From assembly GCA_900537185.1 (NCBI GenBank), contig LS999826.1, positions 372,001-436,000 of the forward strand: a stretch of 64,000 nucleotides of DNA, read 5' to 3'. The position numbers and the translations under genes were made by a program. The notes below the pieces were generated by a model. That model was not told where the DNA came from. It did no database searches and worked only from the letters and a program-made list of their open reading frames with translations. Origin of the DNA: Cytophagales bacterium Alg240-R148 (GTDB lineage: Bacteria > Bacteroidota > Bacteroidia > Cytophagales > Cyclobacteriaceae). This document shows positions 31,681-40,784 of this stretch, piece by piece. Positions within the stretch are counted from its first letter, which is position 1. Every line of letters starts with the position of its first letter.

Positions 31681-31935
31681 TTAGTCAACTTTTTTATTCT
31701 CAATATATTCGACTGCTTGCTTAACAGTCTGTATAGATTCTGCTTCTTGGTAGGGGATTTTTATATTGAAATTTTGCTCGATAAGTAGGATGAATTCAGC
31801 ATAATCCAATGAATCTATACCAAGGTCTTTCGTGAAACTTGCGTCTGAAGTGATTTCTGATTTTTGTATTCCCATTTTGTCACTGAGAATAATTGATATT
31901 TGTTCAAAAGTATCCATATCAGAAATGGTTTTCAT
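31681..31935 (-). CDS. acyl carrier protein
   Basis: The 84-residue acidic helical protein carries the DSLD phosphopantetheine motif (Ser42 in LGIDSLDYAEFI). It is longer at the N-terminus than a housekeeping AcpP and no fatty-acid synthesis gene is next to it, so it may serve a dedicated acyl-transfer pathway. It starts 38 bases downstream of the sigma-54 activator gene and on the same strand, so the two are probably one operon. Confidence 0.88.
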   Translation of the reverse strand: MKTISDMDTFEQISIILSDKMGIQKSEITSDASFTKDLGIDSLDYAEFILLIEQNFNIKIPYQEAESIQTVKQAVEYIENKKVD

Positions 31936-31973
31936 CTAATTTAACTAATAAATCTTATAAATAATAGAGCTTC

Positions 31974-33302
31974 TTACCGAATGGTTATCTTGTACTTATC
32001 AAGTTTGTTGTACAAAGAGGATCTAGTAATGCCAAGCGCTAAGGATGTTTTAGATAGATTGCCTTTATGTGCTTCTATGGCTTTAATTATGGTTTTCGCT
32101 TCTATTTGTGCTAAGTTGAATGTAGACTGCATCGAACTAAAAGCCTTTTCTTCGTATTCCGGTAGCCAGTTTTGTTCAATTGTTTCGCACTCACAAAAAA
32201 TTACAGCTCTTTCTATAGTATGTTCTAACTCTCTAATATTGCCTGGCCAACTATAATTTTCATAGGCTTTAAGAACGGATTTGTCTATTGTTTTTATCGA
32301 CTTGTTGTATTTTTGGTTGAAAAACTGCAAGAAATGAGCACAAAGTGGTGCTATATCTTCCTTTCTTTCTCGCAGGGGTGGAACTTTAATTTCTACAGTA
32401 TTCAACCTGTAATAAAGGTCTTGCCGAAACTGTTTCTTGTGCACACAAGCTGGTAAATCCTGGTTGGTGGCAGTAATGAGTCGGAAGTGCACATCGACTG
32501 GCTCTGAACAGCCTAGGGGGGTTAAAGACCGGGTCTGTAAAACGGATAATAACTTGGCTTGAGACTTTAAAGAAATATTGCCAATTTCATCTAAAAAAAT
32601 ACAGGTCCCACCATTTACATGGAGCTTTCCTTTTTGATCTGCTTTGGCGTCCGTAAAAGCCCCTTTTTTATACCCAAATAATTCACTTTCAAATAAGTTT
32701 TCAGGAAGAACACCTACATCAATGGTGGTGCAATCGCTTGGGTGTTTACTTTTTAGACTTATTTCTTTGGCAACAAGCCCTTTACCAGTCCCATTTTCAC
32801 CTGTAATTAATATATTGGCTTCCGTAGGGGCCACTTGCTCAATTATGGATTGTATGGTCTGGATGGCTTTGCTCTTTCCTATGAGCAGGCTGTTGGTTTC
32901 TTTTGGAAAGTTTTGCGTCTTTGCTTCTACCGATTGTGTGATTTTATCTATTAATAAATCCGGGCAGTTGCTGCTGTGTAAAACATTGCTTGCGCCAATG
33001 TCTATACACTCGAGGGCTTTGTCAAAATCTGGCTGGTTGGTAACAAGAACAATTGGTATTTGTTGAAATGATGCCAAAGTTTCTTGAAGCCAGCATGGCG
33101 TATCAGCAGAATTATTTGGTTGGGCTAAATCGAAATCTAATATTAGAACTTCGATGCTGTGGTGGTTGATGAAAAACGGTATTTTCCGTGGGTCTGATGC
33201 AGAGATAACTTCAAAGTTGCTGGATTTCAATTGATTGGATATGGATTGCCTTCTGTCTGAACTGGTATCAATTATCCCTACTTTTCTTCTGTTTATAACC
33301 AC
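31974..33302 (-). CDS. sigma-54-dependent transcriptional activator with degenerate receiver
   Basis: The 442-residue NtrC-family protein has an N-terminal receiver-like domain (1-120), an AAA+ domain (about 140-375) and a Fis-type helix-turn-helix (about 400-440, NLSKTSLALGITRSSLYNKL). The AAA+ part shows Walker A GENGTGKG, the sigma-54 contact loop GAFTDA (214-219, usual GAFTGA) and Walker B CIFLDEIGN. The receiver keeps Asp56 but lacks one acidic-pocket residue (IDTSSD) and the conserved Lys, so it may not be controlled by phosphorylation. It is the only sigma-54 activator in the window and a candidate regulator of the GTCCC-N5-GGGAC promoters. Confidence 0.9.
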   Translation of the reverse strand: MVINRRKVGIIDTSSDRRQSISNQLKSSNFEVISASDPRKIPFFINHHSIEVLILDFDLAQPNNSADTPCWLQETLASFQQIPIVLVTNQPDFDKALECIDIGASNVLHSSNCPDLLIDKITQSVEAKTQNFPKETNSLLIGKSKAIQTIQSIIEQVAPTEANILITGENGTGKGLVAKEISLKSKHPSDCTTIDVGVLPENLFESELFGYKKGAFTDAKADQKGKLHVNGGTCIFLDEIGNISLKSQAKLLSVLQTRSLTPLGCSEPVDVHFRLITATNQDLPACVHKKQFRQDLYYRLNTVEIKVPPLRERKEDIAPLCAHFLQFFNQKYNKSIKTIDKSVLKAYENYSWPGNIRELEHTIERAVIFCECETIEQNWLPEYEEKAFSSMQSTFNLAQIEAKTIIKAIEAHKGNLSKTSLALGITRSSLYNKLDKYKITIR

Positions 33303-33661
33303 TTATGTTAATTTATAGCGTTTGTATTCTTTTTTTTAACAGCAAACACATGCAAATTGTATCCTTTTTTAACGTATTGTTTTGATTAAAAAACTGTTTT
33401 TATTATATTGCATCTGTTGTTGTTATTGGGTGAATTATTGATCAATCCTATTTATTTTGAGTTTTTGACCTTGGGGGTGCTTCGAAAGTAGCACCTCTTT
33501 TTTTTTACGATAATTTTAAAGAATAGTTGGGGAATGGGCATAAAAAAACCCTTTAGCATTTTGTTTTCACGAAATACTAAAGGGGGGAAGAATTTGAATC
33601 AATCAGAACTACTCAAATATATCTTCAAATCTCTTAATATCCTTACCCCATTCTGGGGGAA
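33303..33661. other. 359-base spacer with two hairpins and no gene
   Basis: It separates the sigma-54 activator from the gene at 33662. Nothing resembling a full gene was found. A plus-directed hairpin GGTGCT...AGCACC followed by eight T lies at 33477-33510 without a plus-strand gene before it. A minus-directed terminator lies at 33541-33586. Confidence 0.5.
33541..33586 (-). terminator. terminator after the gene at 33662
   Basis: Imperfect inverted repeat CCCTTTAGcATTT/AAATaCTAAAGGG; on the minus strand it ends in a seven-T run. Confidence 0.7.
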
Positions 33662-34456
33662 TTATTGAATAAAAACTTTAAAAATTGATGTGCCATTAAC
33701 AATATAACCACTGGTTTTGGAATACATTACCAATATGGTAGCCTCATTTGCATTTATTTGTAACTTGATTTCTTTTTTAGAAGTTCCCGATAAATTTTGA
33801 GTATTAAAATGTTTTGCATCCAAACTGTAAAGTGTATCTCCTTTTAAAAAGATTGTCAGTTGGTCTTGAATTTGCGTGGAGAAAAGTAATTTGCCAATAT
33901 TATCCAAAAGGTGTAAGTGATTGTCCGACCAAATTATTATTTTTTTGTCTTCGTAGTAAACCAAAGGGCTTTGGTTGATAGAAGCATTGACCCAAAGGTC
34001 GTTGGTGAAAACAATGGTGCCATTGTCTTGTTGTAATTTGTACAACCGCGATTCGTTGAGGTTAACCCCAATAAGGTAGTTGTCAACAGAATAAAAAAGA
34101 TCGGTTACCCAGGAATTCTCAATGTTGAGGTTGTACTGTGCCACTTTTTTTAAATATCTATTTAAAAAAATATAACGTTGTTCGTCTTCAAAGAAGATGA
34201 AAATTTTCTGTGGTGTTATTACTTGAAGGTGTTTAGGGCTAGAGGAAAGCTGGGGCTGAAAGGAATGTTTGAGTTGGAAGGCAGTATCGTATTTCTCTAT
34301 TACGCCAGATGCAAGACCGATATACAAGTTGCCATAGGCATCACAATCTGCTTGTGTTACTACGGAGTTGGTGTGTAGTGTGTCTGTTAGAATTAATTCC
34401 TGCGCACAAAGGCAAGCGTTAATCAACGCAAATAAGATCGTTGTTAGGAGTTTCAA
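33662..34456 (-). CDS. hypothetical exported beta-propeller-like protein
   Basis: The 264-residue protein starts with a signal peptide (MKLLTTILFALINACLCAQ) and consists of repeated short beta strands spaced like propeller blades (CDAYGNLYIGLASG, DNYLIGVNLNESRLYKL, DNHLHLLDNIGK). No enzyme motif is visible. It overlaps the lpxH frame by 38 bases, so it is probably in the same transcript. In Bacteroidota such proteins are often unknown periplasmic or lipid-associated factors. Function not assigned. Confidence 0.65.
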   Translation of the reverse strand: MKLLTTILFALINACLCAQELILTDTLHTNSVVTQADCDAYGNLYIGLASGVIEKYDTAFQLKHSFQPQLSSSPKHLQVITPQKIFIFFEDEQRYIFLNRYLKKVAQYNLNIENSWVTDLFYSVDNYLIGVNLNESRLYKLQQDNGTIVFTNDLWVNASINQSPLVYYEDKKIIIWSDNHLHLLDNIGKLLFSTQIQDQLTIFLKGDTLYSLDAKHFNTQNLSGTSKKEIKLQINANEATILVMYSKTSGYIVNGTSIFKVFIQ

Positions 34457-35216
34457 ATTGATTTAATTTAATATGGATACCATCAAAAGAACAGAATGAG
34501 TTCAAAGATACCCATTCTCCTAAATTCAAATACCTAGAGTTTTCTGCCACCTTTAAATTCATGAACAAATGCCTGTGTCCAAATACATAATAATCATGGT
34601 GCTGCTGGGCTTCGGTGGTTTTGCTATATTGCCACAAATGCTCCCTTTCCCCTAAAAACTTTTCTTCATTTTTCTCTGCATTGCTAGCCCGGCTATGGTT
34701 GGACCAACTGGAGGCCATTGAAACGCCTATATTAGGGTGCAACCATGCAAATAGCCATTGACATAGTTTGTTCTCGAATACCTTTTTTAAAAATTTATAG
34801 GTGTTGTCTCCTGGTCCAAGTCCGTCTCCATGCCCAATGAGAAAGGAAGTGCCATTAATGACATACCGTTGTGGCGTTCTGTACACAGGGATGCACAACT
34901 GTTCCGTAAAATATTGAAACATCCATAAATCGTGGTTTCCAGTAAAGAAAATAATTTCAATACCAGCATCTTTTAAGGCAGCCAATTTACCTTGAAACCT
35001 AATAAAGCCTTTAGGGATTGTGTTTTTGTATTCAAACCAAAAATCAAAAATGTCGCCTACTAAAAAAATTGTATGGGCATCTTCCTCTATAGAATCCAAC
35101 CATCTTATAATGCGCATTTCGCGCTCCAGACTGGTTGCTTGGTTGGGCGCGCCCAAATGGAAGTCACTTGCAAAGTATATTTTTTTTCCTGAGGGTAGGG
35201 TAATCGTATTTTCCAT
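34419..35216 (-). CDS. lpxH: UDP-2,3-diacylglucosamine diphosphatase LpxH
   Basis: ATG 35216 is preferred over the longer frame from 35255 because the ftsH terminator at 35221-35250 lies between; 265 residues. It is a metallophosphoesterase with DFHLG (near residue 18), GDIFDFWFE, GNHD, GHGDG and GHRH motifs, the LpxH set. It hydrolyses UDP-diacylglucosamine to lipid X in lipid A synthesis at the inner face of the inner membrane. It supports a Gram-negative envelope. Confidence 0.88.
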   Translation of the reverse strand: MENTITLPSGKKIYFASDFHLGAPNQATSLEREMRIIRWLDSIEEDAHTIFLVGDIFDFWFEYKNTIPKGFIRFQGKLAALKDAGIEIIFFTGNHDLWMFQYFTEQLCIPVYRTPQRYVINGTSFLIGHGDGLGPGDNTYKFLKKVFENKLCQWLFAWLHPNIGVSMASSWSNHSRASNAEKNEEKFLGEREHLWQYSKTTEAQQHHDYYVFGHRHLFMNLKVAENSRYLNLGEWVSLNSFCSFDGIHIKLNQFETPNNDLICVD

Positions 35217-35220
35217 AATA

Positions 35221-35252
35221 AAAAAAATCAGACAGCTACTAACTGTCTGATT
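35221..35252 (-). terminator. terminator after ftsH
   Basis: Stem TCAGACAG/CTGTCTGA; on the minus strand it ends in a seven-T run. It separates ftsH from lpxH. Confidence 0.85.
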
Positions 35253-35278
35253 CAATATAATAATTAAATTTTTAAAAT

Positions 35279-37333
35279 TTAATTGTCAGCTTTTATTTCC
35301 AAATCAGGGTTGATGTTTTCTTCAGGTGGTTTGGAGTTGTCCTTTACCTTCTCTTCCTCTTGTTTTTCCACTGCAACATCTTCTTTCTTTTCAGTAAATG
35401 CCTGTAGCGTAGTCTGGTGCTCAAAAGGTCTTTTACCTATCAAACGATCCAAATCCGCTTGGAATATAATTTCTTTGTCCAAAAGTTCTTTGGCAATGAT
35501 TTCAAGCTCGTTCAATTTGTCTTTTAACAAATTTTTGGATCTCAAATACGCTGTTTCGATGATTTTTTTAACTTCTGTATCAATCTTTTCAGCCGTGGCA
35601 TCTGAATATGGTTTGTTGAAATTATAATCTGTTTGTTTCGAATCGTAAAAAGAAACGTTTCCAATTTCCGAATTCATACCGTAAACAGTTACAATGCTAT
35701 AAGCCATTTTTGTAACTCTTTCCAAGTCACTCAATGCACCGGTGGATATTTTCCCGAAAATTATCTCTTCGGCAGCTCTACCGCCTAAAGCCATGCACAT
35801 TTCATCCAACAGTTGCTCTGTTTGGTAAAGGAATTGCTCCTTTGGTAGGTATTGTGCATATCCCAATGCTGCAACCCCTCTAGGAACAATACTCACCTTA
35901 ACCAATGGATCAGCATGTTCTAGAAACCAACCAGCCACTGCGTGTCCTGCTTCGTGGTAGGCAACAATTTTCTTTTCTTCTGGGGATATAATTTTACTTT
36001 TCTTCTCTAGACCTCCAATTACCCTGTCAATGGCATCTTGAAAGTCAATCATATCGACTGATTTTTTATCTTTTCTTGCAGCAATCAATGCAGCTTCGTT
36101 ACAAACGTTGGCTATTTCAGCCCCAGCAAAACCTGGAGTTTGAGCAGCTAAATGTTTGGAAGCAACATCTTTGTTAAGCTTAAGTGGTTTTAAATGCACT
36201 TTGAAAATGGCTTCACGCCCAACAATGTCTGGCTTGTCAATGCTAATTTGTCTGTCAAAACGACCTGGTCTTAACAAGGCAGAATCTAAAACGTCAGGCC
36301 TGTTGGTAGCGGCCAAAATAATTACCCCTGAATCAGTGGCGAAACCATCCATTTCAACCAACAATGAATTTAAAGTATTCTCTCTTTCATCATTGCTTCC
36401 AGGCATTTGCCCTCTTCCCCTTGATCGGCCTATGGCATCAATTTCATCTATAAATACGATACAAGGTGCCTTTTCTTTGGCTTGTTTGAATAGATCTCTT
36501 ACCCTAGCAGCCCCTACACCCACAAACATTTCTACAAAGTCAGACCCGGATAGCGTGAAAAACGGAACAGCTGCTTCGCCGGCAACGGCTTTGGCTAGTA
36601 ATGTTTTACCAGTTCCCGGAGGTCCTACAAGCAACGCGCCTTTCGGTATTTTTCCACCCAATTTGGTGAATTTTGAAGGTGTTTTAAGAAATTCAACAAT
36701 TTCTTTTACTTCTTCTTTGGCTTCATCCAATCCTGCAACATTACCGAAGGTGATTTTTACTTTATTTTCTGCATCAAATAAGGCCGCTTTGCTTTTTCCG
36801 ATGTTGAATATTTGTCCACCAGGACCGCCTCCGCCACTCATACGCCTCATTAAAAACCAAAACCCTACAATTAACAACAAGAAAAAACCAAGATTCCAAA
36901 ACATGTTGGTGTACTCATCTTTTCTATCAAGGGTATACCGGATTACATCACTCGCCGGTAAATCTCCATTGATTTCATCAATTGACTTTGTGAAATTTTC
37001 GGGTGAAGATATCTTTAAAATAAAATCAGGTCCTTGGCCTAATGCATTAAGTGGACTGTCTTCTAAGTCGTTTTTATACTTTGCATTCTGCCTTGCTTCA
37101 GGCTTTAACTGAATTTCAACTATTGAAATGTCAGGCTTTTTATATATAACTACGGATTTAATGTCTCCTGACTTGGCCATTTCTTCAAATTGCCGTTTGT
37201 CAATTTCTGTGACATTATTCGTCTTATTAAAAAATGTAACCGAAATCACAACAGCTAGGAGTGAAATGATAATCCAAACCTGATAGTTCTGTTTTGGTGT
37301 TTTCGGTGGAATAATTTTTTTCTTATCAGCCAT
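35279..37333 (-). CDS. ftsH: ATP-dependent zinc metalloprotease FtsH
   Basis: The 684-residue inner-membrane protein has helices at about 19-36 and 144-163, a periplasmic loop, AAA+ domain with Walker A GPPGTGKT (237-244) and Walker [10 protein letters not shown], second region of homology [17 protein letters not shown], and the zinc-binding HEAGH (460-464). The C-terminal tail is unusually acidic and lysine-rich after residue 630. It extracts and degrades membrane and short-lived cytosolic proteins. The rsfS gene follows upstream on the same strand. Confidence 0.96.
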   Translation of the reverse strand: MADKKKIIPPKTPKQNYQVWIIISLLAVVISVTFFNKTNNVTEIDKRQFEEMAKSGDIKSVVIYKKPDISIVEIQLKPEARQNAKYKNDLEDSPLNALGQGPDFILKISSPENFTKSIDEINGDLPASDVIRYTLDRKDEYTNMFWNLGFFLLLIVGFWFLMRRMSGGGGPGGQIFNIGKSKAALFDAENKVKITFGNVAGLDEAKEEVKEIVEFLKTPSKFTKLGGKIPKGALLVGPPGTGKTLLAKAVAGEAAVPFFTLSGSDFVEMFVGVGAARVRDLFKQAKEKAPCIVFIDEIDAIGRSRGRGQMPGSNDERENTLNSLLVEMDGFATDSGVIILAATNRPDVLDSALLRPGRFDRQISIDKPDIVGREAIFKVHLKPLKLNKDVASKHLAAQTPGFAGAEIANVCNEAALIAARKDKKSVDMIDFQDAIDRVIGGLEKKSKIISPEEKKIVAYHEAGHAVAGWFLEHADPLVKVSIVPRGVAALGYAQYLPKEQFLYQTEQLLDEMCMALGGRAAEEIIFGKISTGALSDLERVTKMAYSIVTVYGMNSEIGNVSFYDSKQTDYNFNKPYSDATAEKIDTEVKKIIETAYLRSKNLLKDKLNELEIIAKELLDKEIIFQADLDRLIGKRPFEHQTTLQAFTEKKEDVAVEKQEEEKVKDNSKPPEENINPDLEIKADN

Positions 37334-37389
37334 ATTATTTTCTTTCTTATTTCAAACCTGAACGGATATAAAAGGTAAAGGTTTTATGA

Positions 37390-37767
37390 TTAATTGGTCG
37401 TATCGATGTGTGTTACTTTTGCATCGCCCCACAAATTTTCCAAACCGAAAAACGCACGTTTTTCCGTTGTGAATATATGAGCAACTACATTAACATAGTC
37501 CAGCAAAATCCATTCTTTGTTTGTTTTTCCTTCACTGTGCCAAGGAGATTCTCCAAATGCTACATGCACTTCTTTGTCAATAGAGTCCGAAAGGGCATCC
37601 ACCTGGGTGTCCGAAGTACCGGTACATATAACTAAAAAATCAGCAATCGAATTGCCAATATCTCTTAAATCTACAACAACAATGTCATTTGCTTTTTTTT
37701 CCTGCATTCCCTTCACCACCACATCGCGCAATTTTTCTGAGGGATATCCTATTTTGTTTTTTTTCAT
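37390..37767 (-). CDS. rsfS: ribosome silencing factor RsfS
   Basis: The 125-residue protein matches the RsfS/DUF143 family: VVDLRDIGNSIADFLVICTGTSDTQVDALSD across residues 32-62 and the EWILLDYVNVVAHIFTTEKRAFFGLENLWGDA block near the end. It binds ribosomal protein L14 and blocks subunit joining in stationary phase or nutrient stress. It is upstream of ftsH on the same strand, and divergent from birA with only 38 bases between starts, the normal Bacteroidota order. Confidence 0.92.
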   Translation of the reverse strand: MKKNKIGYPSEKLRDVVVKGMQEKKANDIVVVDLRDIGNSIADFLVICTGTSDTQVDALSDSIDKEVHVAFGESPWHSEGKTNKEWILLDYVNVVAHIFTTEKRAFFGLENLWGDAKVTHIDTTN

Positions 37768-37805
37768 TAACTATCTTTGCTTGTACAACAAAACTACGAA
37801 AATAC

Positions 37806-38570
37806 TTGTATAAAATTCCTGCCAACTCATTGTTTATCGGAAAAGTTATTGATTTTGTGCCATCTTGTCATTCTACTAACACTTTCGCCTTAGAAAAAGT
37901 TAAAAAAAATGACATTATTGACGGATTGATTGTCATAACTGACAACCAGGAAAGTGGCCAAGGCCAGCGCGGCAATTCGTGGGAAGCGCAACCAGGAAAA
38001 AATTTAACCTTTTCTTTGGTGTTAAAAAGTGCTTTTTTACCAATTCACCACCGCTTTTTTTTAAATATTATTACTTCACTTGCAGTGTACCAAGTACTTG
38101 ATAAATACGGCTTTCACAACCAAGTGGTGAAATGGCCTAACGATATTTTGGTAAATAAGAAAAAAGTTTGTGGCATATTAATCCACAACACCATCCACAA
38201 TCAAAATTTAGATTGGAGTGTTATTGGTGTAGGGCTAAATGTAAATCAAGTAGATTTTGAAGTTGAGGAGGCGGTTTCAATGGCAGCAGAAATGAACCGA
38301 AATTATTCATTAGAAGAGGTTTTTACTGGGTTTGTACAAGCGTTTGAAGGATTGTATTTAATGTTAAAAGGTGGGAAGTTGGCAGCATTAAAAGAAAGGT
38401 ATTACGAAGTGTTGTACCGGCTAAACGAACCAGCCTTGTTTAAAAACAATAAGCAGTCCGAAATTTTTAAAGGTACCATTTTAGGTATTGAACCAGATGG
38501 TATGTTAAAGGTGGCCTTGCCCAATGGAACCAATGAAGTTTTTGACGTAAAAGAAATATCGTATTTGTAG
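37806..38570 (+). CDS. birA: biotin--[acetyl-CoA-carboxylase] ligase
   Basis: The longer frame starts inside rsfS; TTG 37806 is the likeliest start (254 residues), though it is uncertain. Catalytic signatures are GQGQRGNSWEAQ (the GRGRxG-type loop that binds biotinyl-AMP), KWPNDILV and GVGLNVNQ. There is no N-terminal HTH, so it is a ligase only and not a repressor. It attaches biotin to carrier proteins such as acetyl-CoA carboxylase. A GT87-type gene follows after 2 bases. Confidence 0.87.
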   Translation: MYKIPANSLFIGKVIDFVPSCHSTNTFALEKVKKNDIIDGLIVITDNQESGQGQRGNSWEAQPGKNLTFSLVLKSAFLPIHHRFFLNIITSLAVYQVLDKYGFHNQVVKWPNDILVNKKKVCGILIHNTIHNQNLDWSVIGVGLNVNQVDFEVEEAVSMAAEMNRNYSLEEVFTGFVQAFEGLYLMLKGGKLAALKERYYEVLYRLNEPALFKNNKQSEIFKGTILGIEPDGMLKVALPNGTNEVFDVKEISYL

Positions 38571-38572
38571 GT

Positions 38573-39757
38573 ATGTTAAGAAAGACTAGAGATTTTTTTG
38601 CTAAAGTTTTTTTAAACGAAAAAGCAGTTGTTTTCATTATGCTCTTGTTGGTTTTAATTCCAACAGTGCAGCGGCTGTTAGAAACGCAGTTTTCTAATAG
38701 TGAGTATACGAGCTTCAATAATTTTATAATTTTTAGGAACGCTTTTTTCCACTTAATGGAAAATAAAAATCTGTACGCTTGGTATTTAGATATTCAATGG
38801 GATCTTTTTAAATACAGTCCCACATTTGCCCTTTTTATGGCTCCATTTGCTATTGTTCCCACCTGGTTGGGGCTGTTTTTATGGAATTTAATCAATACAT
38901 TTTTGGTTTATCTGGGAGTGAGACAAGTTGCATTTAAGCATAAAAGGTATGTGTATTTGGCCTTAATAATTTGTTTTGCGGAAGCCATTACCAACACACA
39001 CAATGCACAATCCAACGGGGTTATGGCAGGTCTATTGGTGCTCTCCTTTGTAAGCTTGGAAAAACGCAATGTCGTGTTGGCTACTTTTTTAATTGTCCTT
39101 ACATTTTATGTTAAAGTGTATGGGCTGGCCTTTTTAGCTTTGTTAGTGTTTTATCCCGATAAGATAAAAAGCATCTTATGGACAGGTATTTGGCTATTGT
39201 TTTTAGGGGTACTCCCAGCTTTATTTATAGGGATGGATGGGTTGGTTTTTCAATACCAACAATGGTGGCTCATGATGGTGGCAGACCAAGGAGCAAGCAT
39301 GGGGTTTTCTATCATGGGCTGGCTGCATACGTGGTTTGGTTTATCCGATATTAAGAATAGTACCATGTTGCTTGGGGCGGTATTATTTTTTGTTCCCTTG
39401 GTTCGGTACCAACTTTATGATGATAAAAACTTTAGAACACTGTTTGCAGCTTTTATACTTATCTGGTTGATAATTTTCAATCATAAATCGGAATCTCCTA
39501 CGTTTATCATCGCAATAGCAGGGGTGGTTTTGTGGTTTTTCACAGTCTATGCGAAGCGCAAACACTGGTTCAATTTGTTGTTGCTGTGGGGGTGTATATT
39601 GTTCTGTGTATTGGCACCCACAGATGTCTACCCACCCTATATCAGGCAAACCTATTTCGAACCTTATGTAGTAAAAGTGGTGCCTTGTATTTTTATATGG
39701 CTAAAACTTTTTTACGATTTGATGGCTATGAAAAGAGAAAATACCTTAACGAAGTGA
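38573..39757 (+). CDS. GT87-like (DUF2029) polytopic membrane glycosyltransferase
   Basis: The 394-residue protein has about ten hydrophobic helices. The block FIIFRNAFFHLMENKNLYAWY followed by FKYSPTFALFMAPFA matches GT87/DUF2029, a group of polyprenyl-phosphate-dependent mannosyl- or arabinosyl-like transferases. The acceptor is unknown, likely a cell-surface glycan. It is in the same transcript as birA (2-base gap). Its stop is two bases from the convergent CDF gene. Confidence 0.78.
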   Translation: MLRKTRDFFAKVFLNEKAVVFIMLLLVLIPTVQRLLETQFSNSEYTSFNNFIIFRNAFFHLMENKNLYAWYLDIQWDLFKYSPTFALFMAPFAIVPTWLGLFLWNLINTFLVYLGVRQVAFKHKRYVYLALIICFAEAITNTHNAQSNGVMAGLLVLSFVSLEKRNVVLATFLIVLTFYVKVYGLAFLALLVFYPDKIKSILWTGIWLLFLGVLPALFIGMDGLVFQYQQWWLMMVADQGASMGFSIMGWLHTWFGLSDIKNSTMLLGAVLFFVPLVRYQLYDDKNFRTLFAAFILIWLIIFNHKSESPTFIIAIAGVVLWFFTVYAKRKHWFNLLLLWGCILFCVLAPTDVYPPYIRQTYFEPYVVKVVPCIFIWLKLFYDLMAMKRENTLTK

Positions 39758-39759
39758 CA

Positions 39760-40644
39760 TCAACAGGGCAACGGTTTGGATAGTTCATTTGAAAATTCAA
39801 TTTCTATGGTAGCGTGCTCAATTTTATAAGATTTTAGGTTTTCTCTAATTTTTGATTTTATATTGATTTGGTCTTTTGGTCCTATGGTTTCCGAACATTG
39901 GATGTGCAAGGTTAAAATATGAAATTCTCCGTCCATGGTCCATAAATGACAATCCTCAATTTTTAGGATGCCTTCTATTGCGCATATTTCCTGTTCCATT
40001 TTCTCCATGTCGAATTTAGCAGGAACTCCTTGAAGTATTATTTTAGCGGCTTCACTAATGTTGTGGTATACATTTTTAAGGATGTAAGCCGCTATCATTA
40101 ATGAAAGAATGGGGTCTAAAATATACCACCCAGTAAACTTTATAACTATGCCACCAATTAAAACTCCGATCCAGCCCAAAACATCTTCCATTAAATGCAG
40201 TCGAACTACTTTTTCATTGATGCTGTGCCCTTTCGATAATTTAAGTACTGCTAATCCGTTAATTATTATGCCCAAAATAGAAAGTGCAATCATGCCCTCG
40301 GCATGAGCTGCTTGAGGTTCAATTAACCGTGGAATTGCTTCGAGTAAAATGTAAATGCTCCCTCCAAAAAGAATGATGCCACTAACCAAGGCACCAAGAA
40401 GGCTGAACCTACCATATCCATAAGAAAAGTATTTGTCTTTTTTTTTATTGGCAACATTTTGGAAATACCAGCTTAGCCCGAGGCTTATGGTGTCCCCTAA
40501 GTCGTGTATCGCATCTGAAAGAACTGCCACACTGTTGGTAAGTATGCCTCCTATTATTTCGATAATTGTAAAGAATAAATTAAGGAAAAAAGCAGTTTTT
40601 ATGTTACCCGTTTCATGGTGGTGGTGGTGATGGTGGTGGCTCAT
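39760..40644 (-). CDS. CDF-family cation efflux transporter with N-terminal polyhistidine
   Basis: The 294-residue protein has six membrane helices of the cation-diffusion-facilitator family, with the metal-binding pattern AIHDLGDTISLG (near 44) and the matching pair in TM5, plus a C-terminal cytoplasmic domain. The start is MSHHHHHHHHETG: eight histidines right after the initiator, likely a metal-sensing or metal-delivery patch on the cytoplasmic side. CDF proteins export Zn, Co or Mn. An imperfect TGCAA-type palindrome lies 24 bases upstream. Confidence 0.9.
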   Translation of the reverse strand: MSHHHHHHHHETGNIKTAFFLNLFFTIIEIIGGILTNSVAVLSDAIHDLGDTISLGLSWYFQNVANKKKDKYFSYGYGRFSLLGALVSGIILFGGSIYILLEAIPRLIEPQAAHAEGMIALSILGIIINGLAVLKLSKGHSINEKVVRLHLMEDVLGWIGVLIGGIVIKFTGWYILDPILSLMIAAYILKNVYHNISEAAKIILQGVPAKFDMEKMEQEICAIEGILKIEDCHLWTMDGEFHILTLHIQCSETIGPKDQINIKSKIRENLKSYKIEHATIEIEFSNELSKPLPC

Positions 40645-40667
40645 AATCGAATATATAGATTTTTATC

Positions 40668-40682
40668 TGCAATAAATTTGCA
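40668..40682 (-). promoter_or_regulatory. imperfect TGCAAY-N3-RTTGCA-like site upstream of CDF gene
   Basis: TGCAATAAATTTGCA has the 6-3-6 form seen before the TonB receptor and lipoprotein, with mismatches. It might belong to the same metal regulon, but similarity is weak. Confidence 0.3.
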
Positions 40683-40784
40683 AAAAACGAACAAAGTTGC
40701 ATTCCAAGATGTTGTGATCTTTGTGATCTATAGATATTTGAAAAACTATTTATTAACTTTACTAAAAATTTAAAATTACGAAAG

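Noticed and set aside
33586-33661. short minus-strand stretch reading as PEWGKDIKRFEDIFE then stop, just after the stop of the gene at 33662
   Set aside because: Its residues look protein-like, but there is no start codon and it is in another frame from the gene before it. A frameshift could explain it, but nothing in the sequence supports this over chance.
36156-37112. 318-codon open frame on the plus strand opposite ftsH
   Set aside because: It lies wholly inside ftsH, has a serine-rich shadow composition and no start signal or family match.
40645-40784. SAM or SAH riboswitch upstream of ahcY
   Set aside because: The 140-base A/T-rich leader shows no conserved stem pattern of these riboswitches and has no terminator-antiterminator arrangement.
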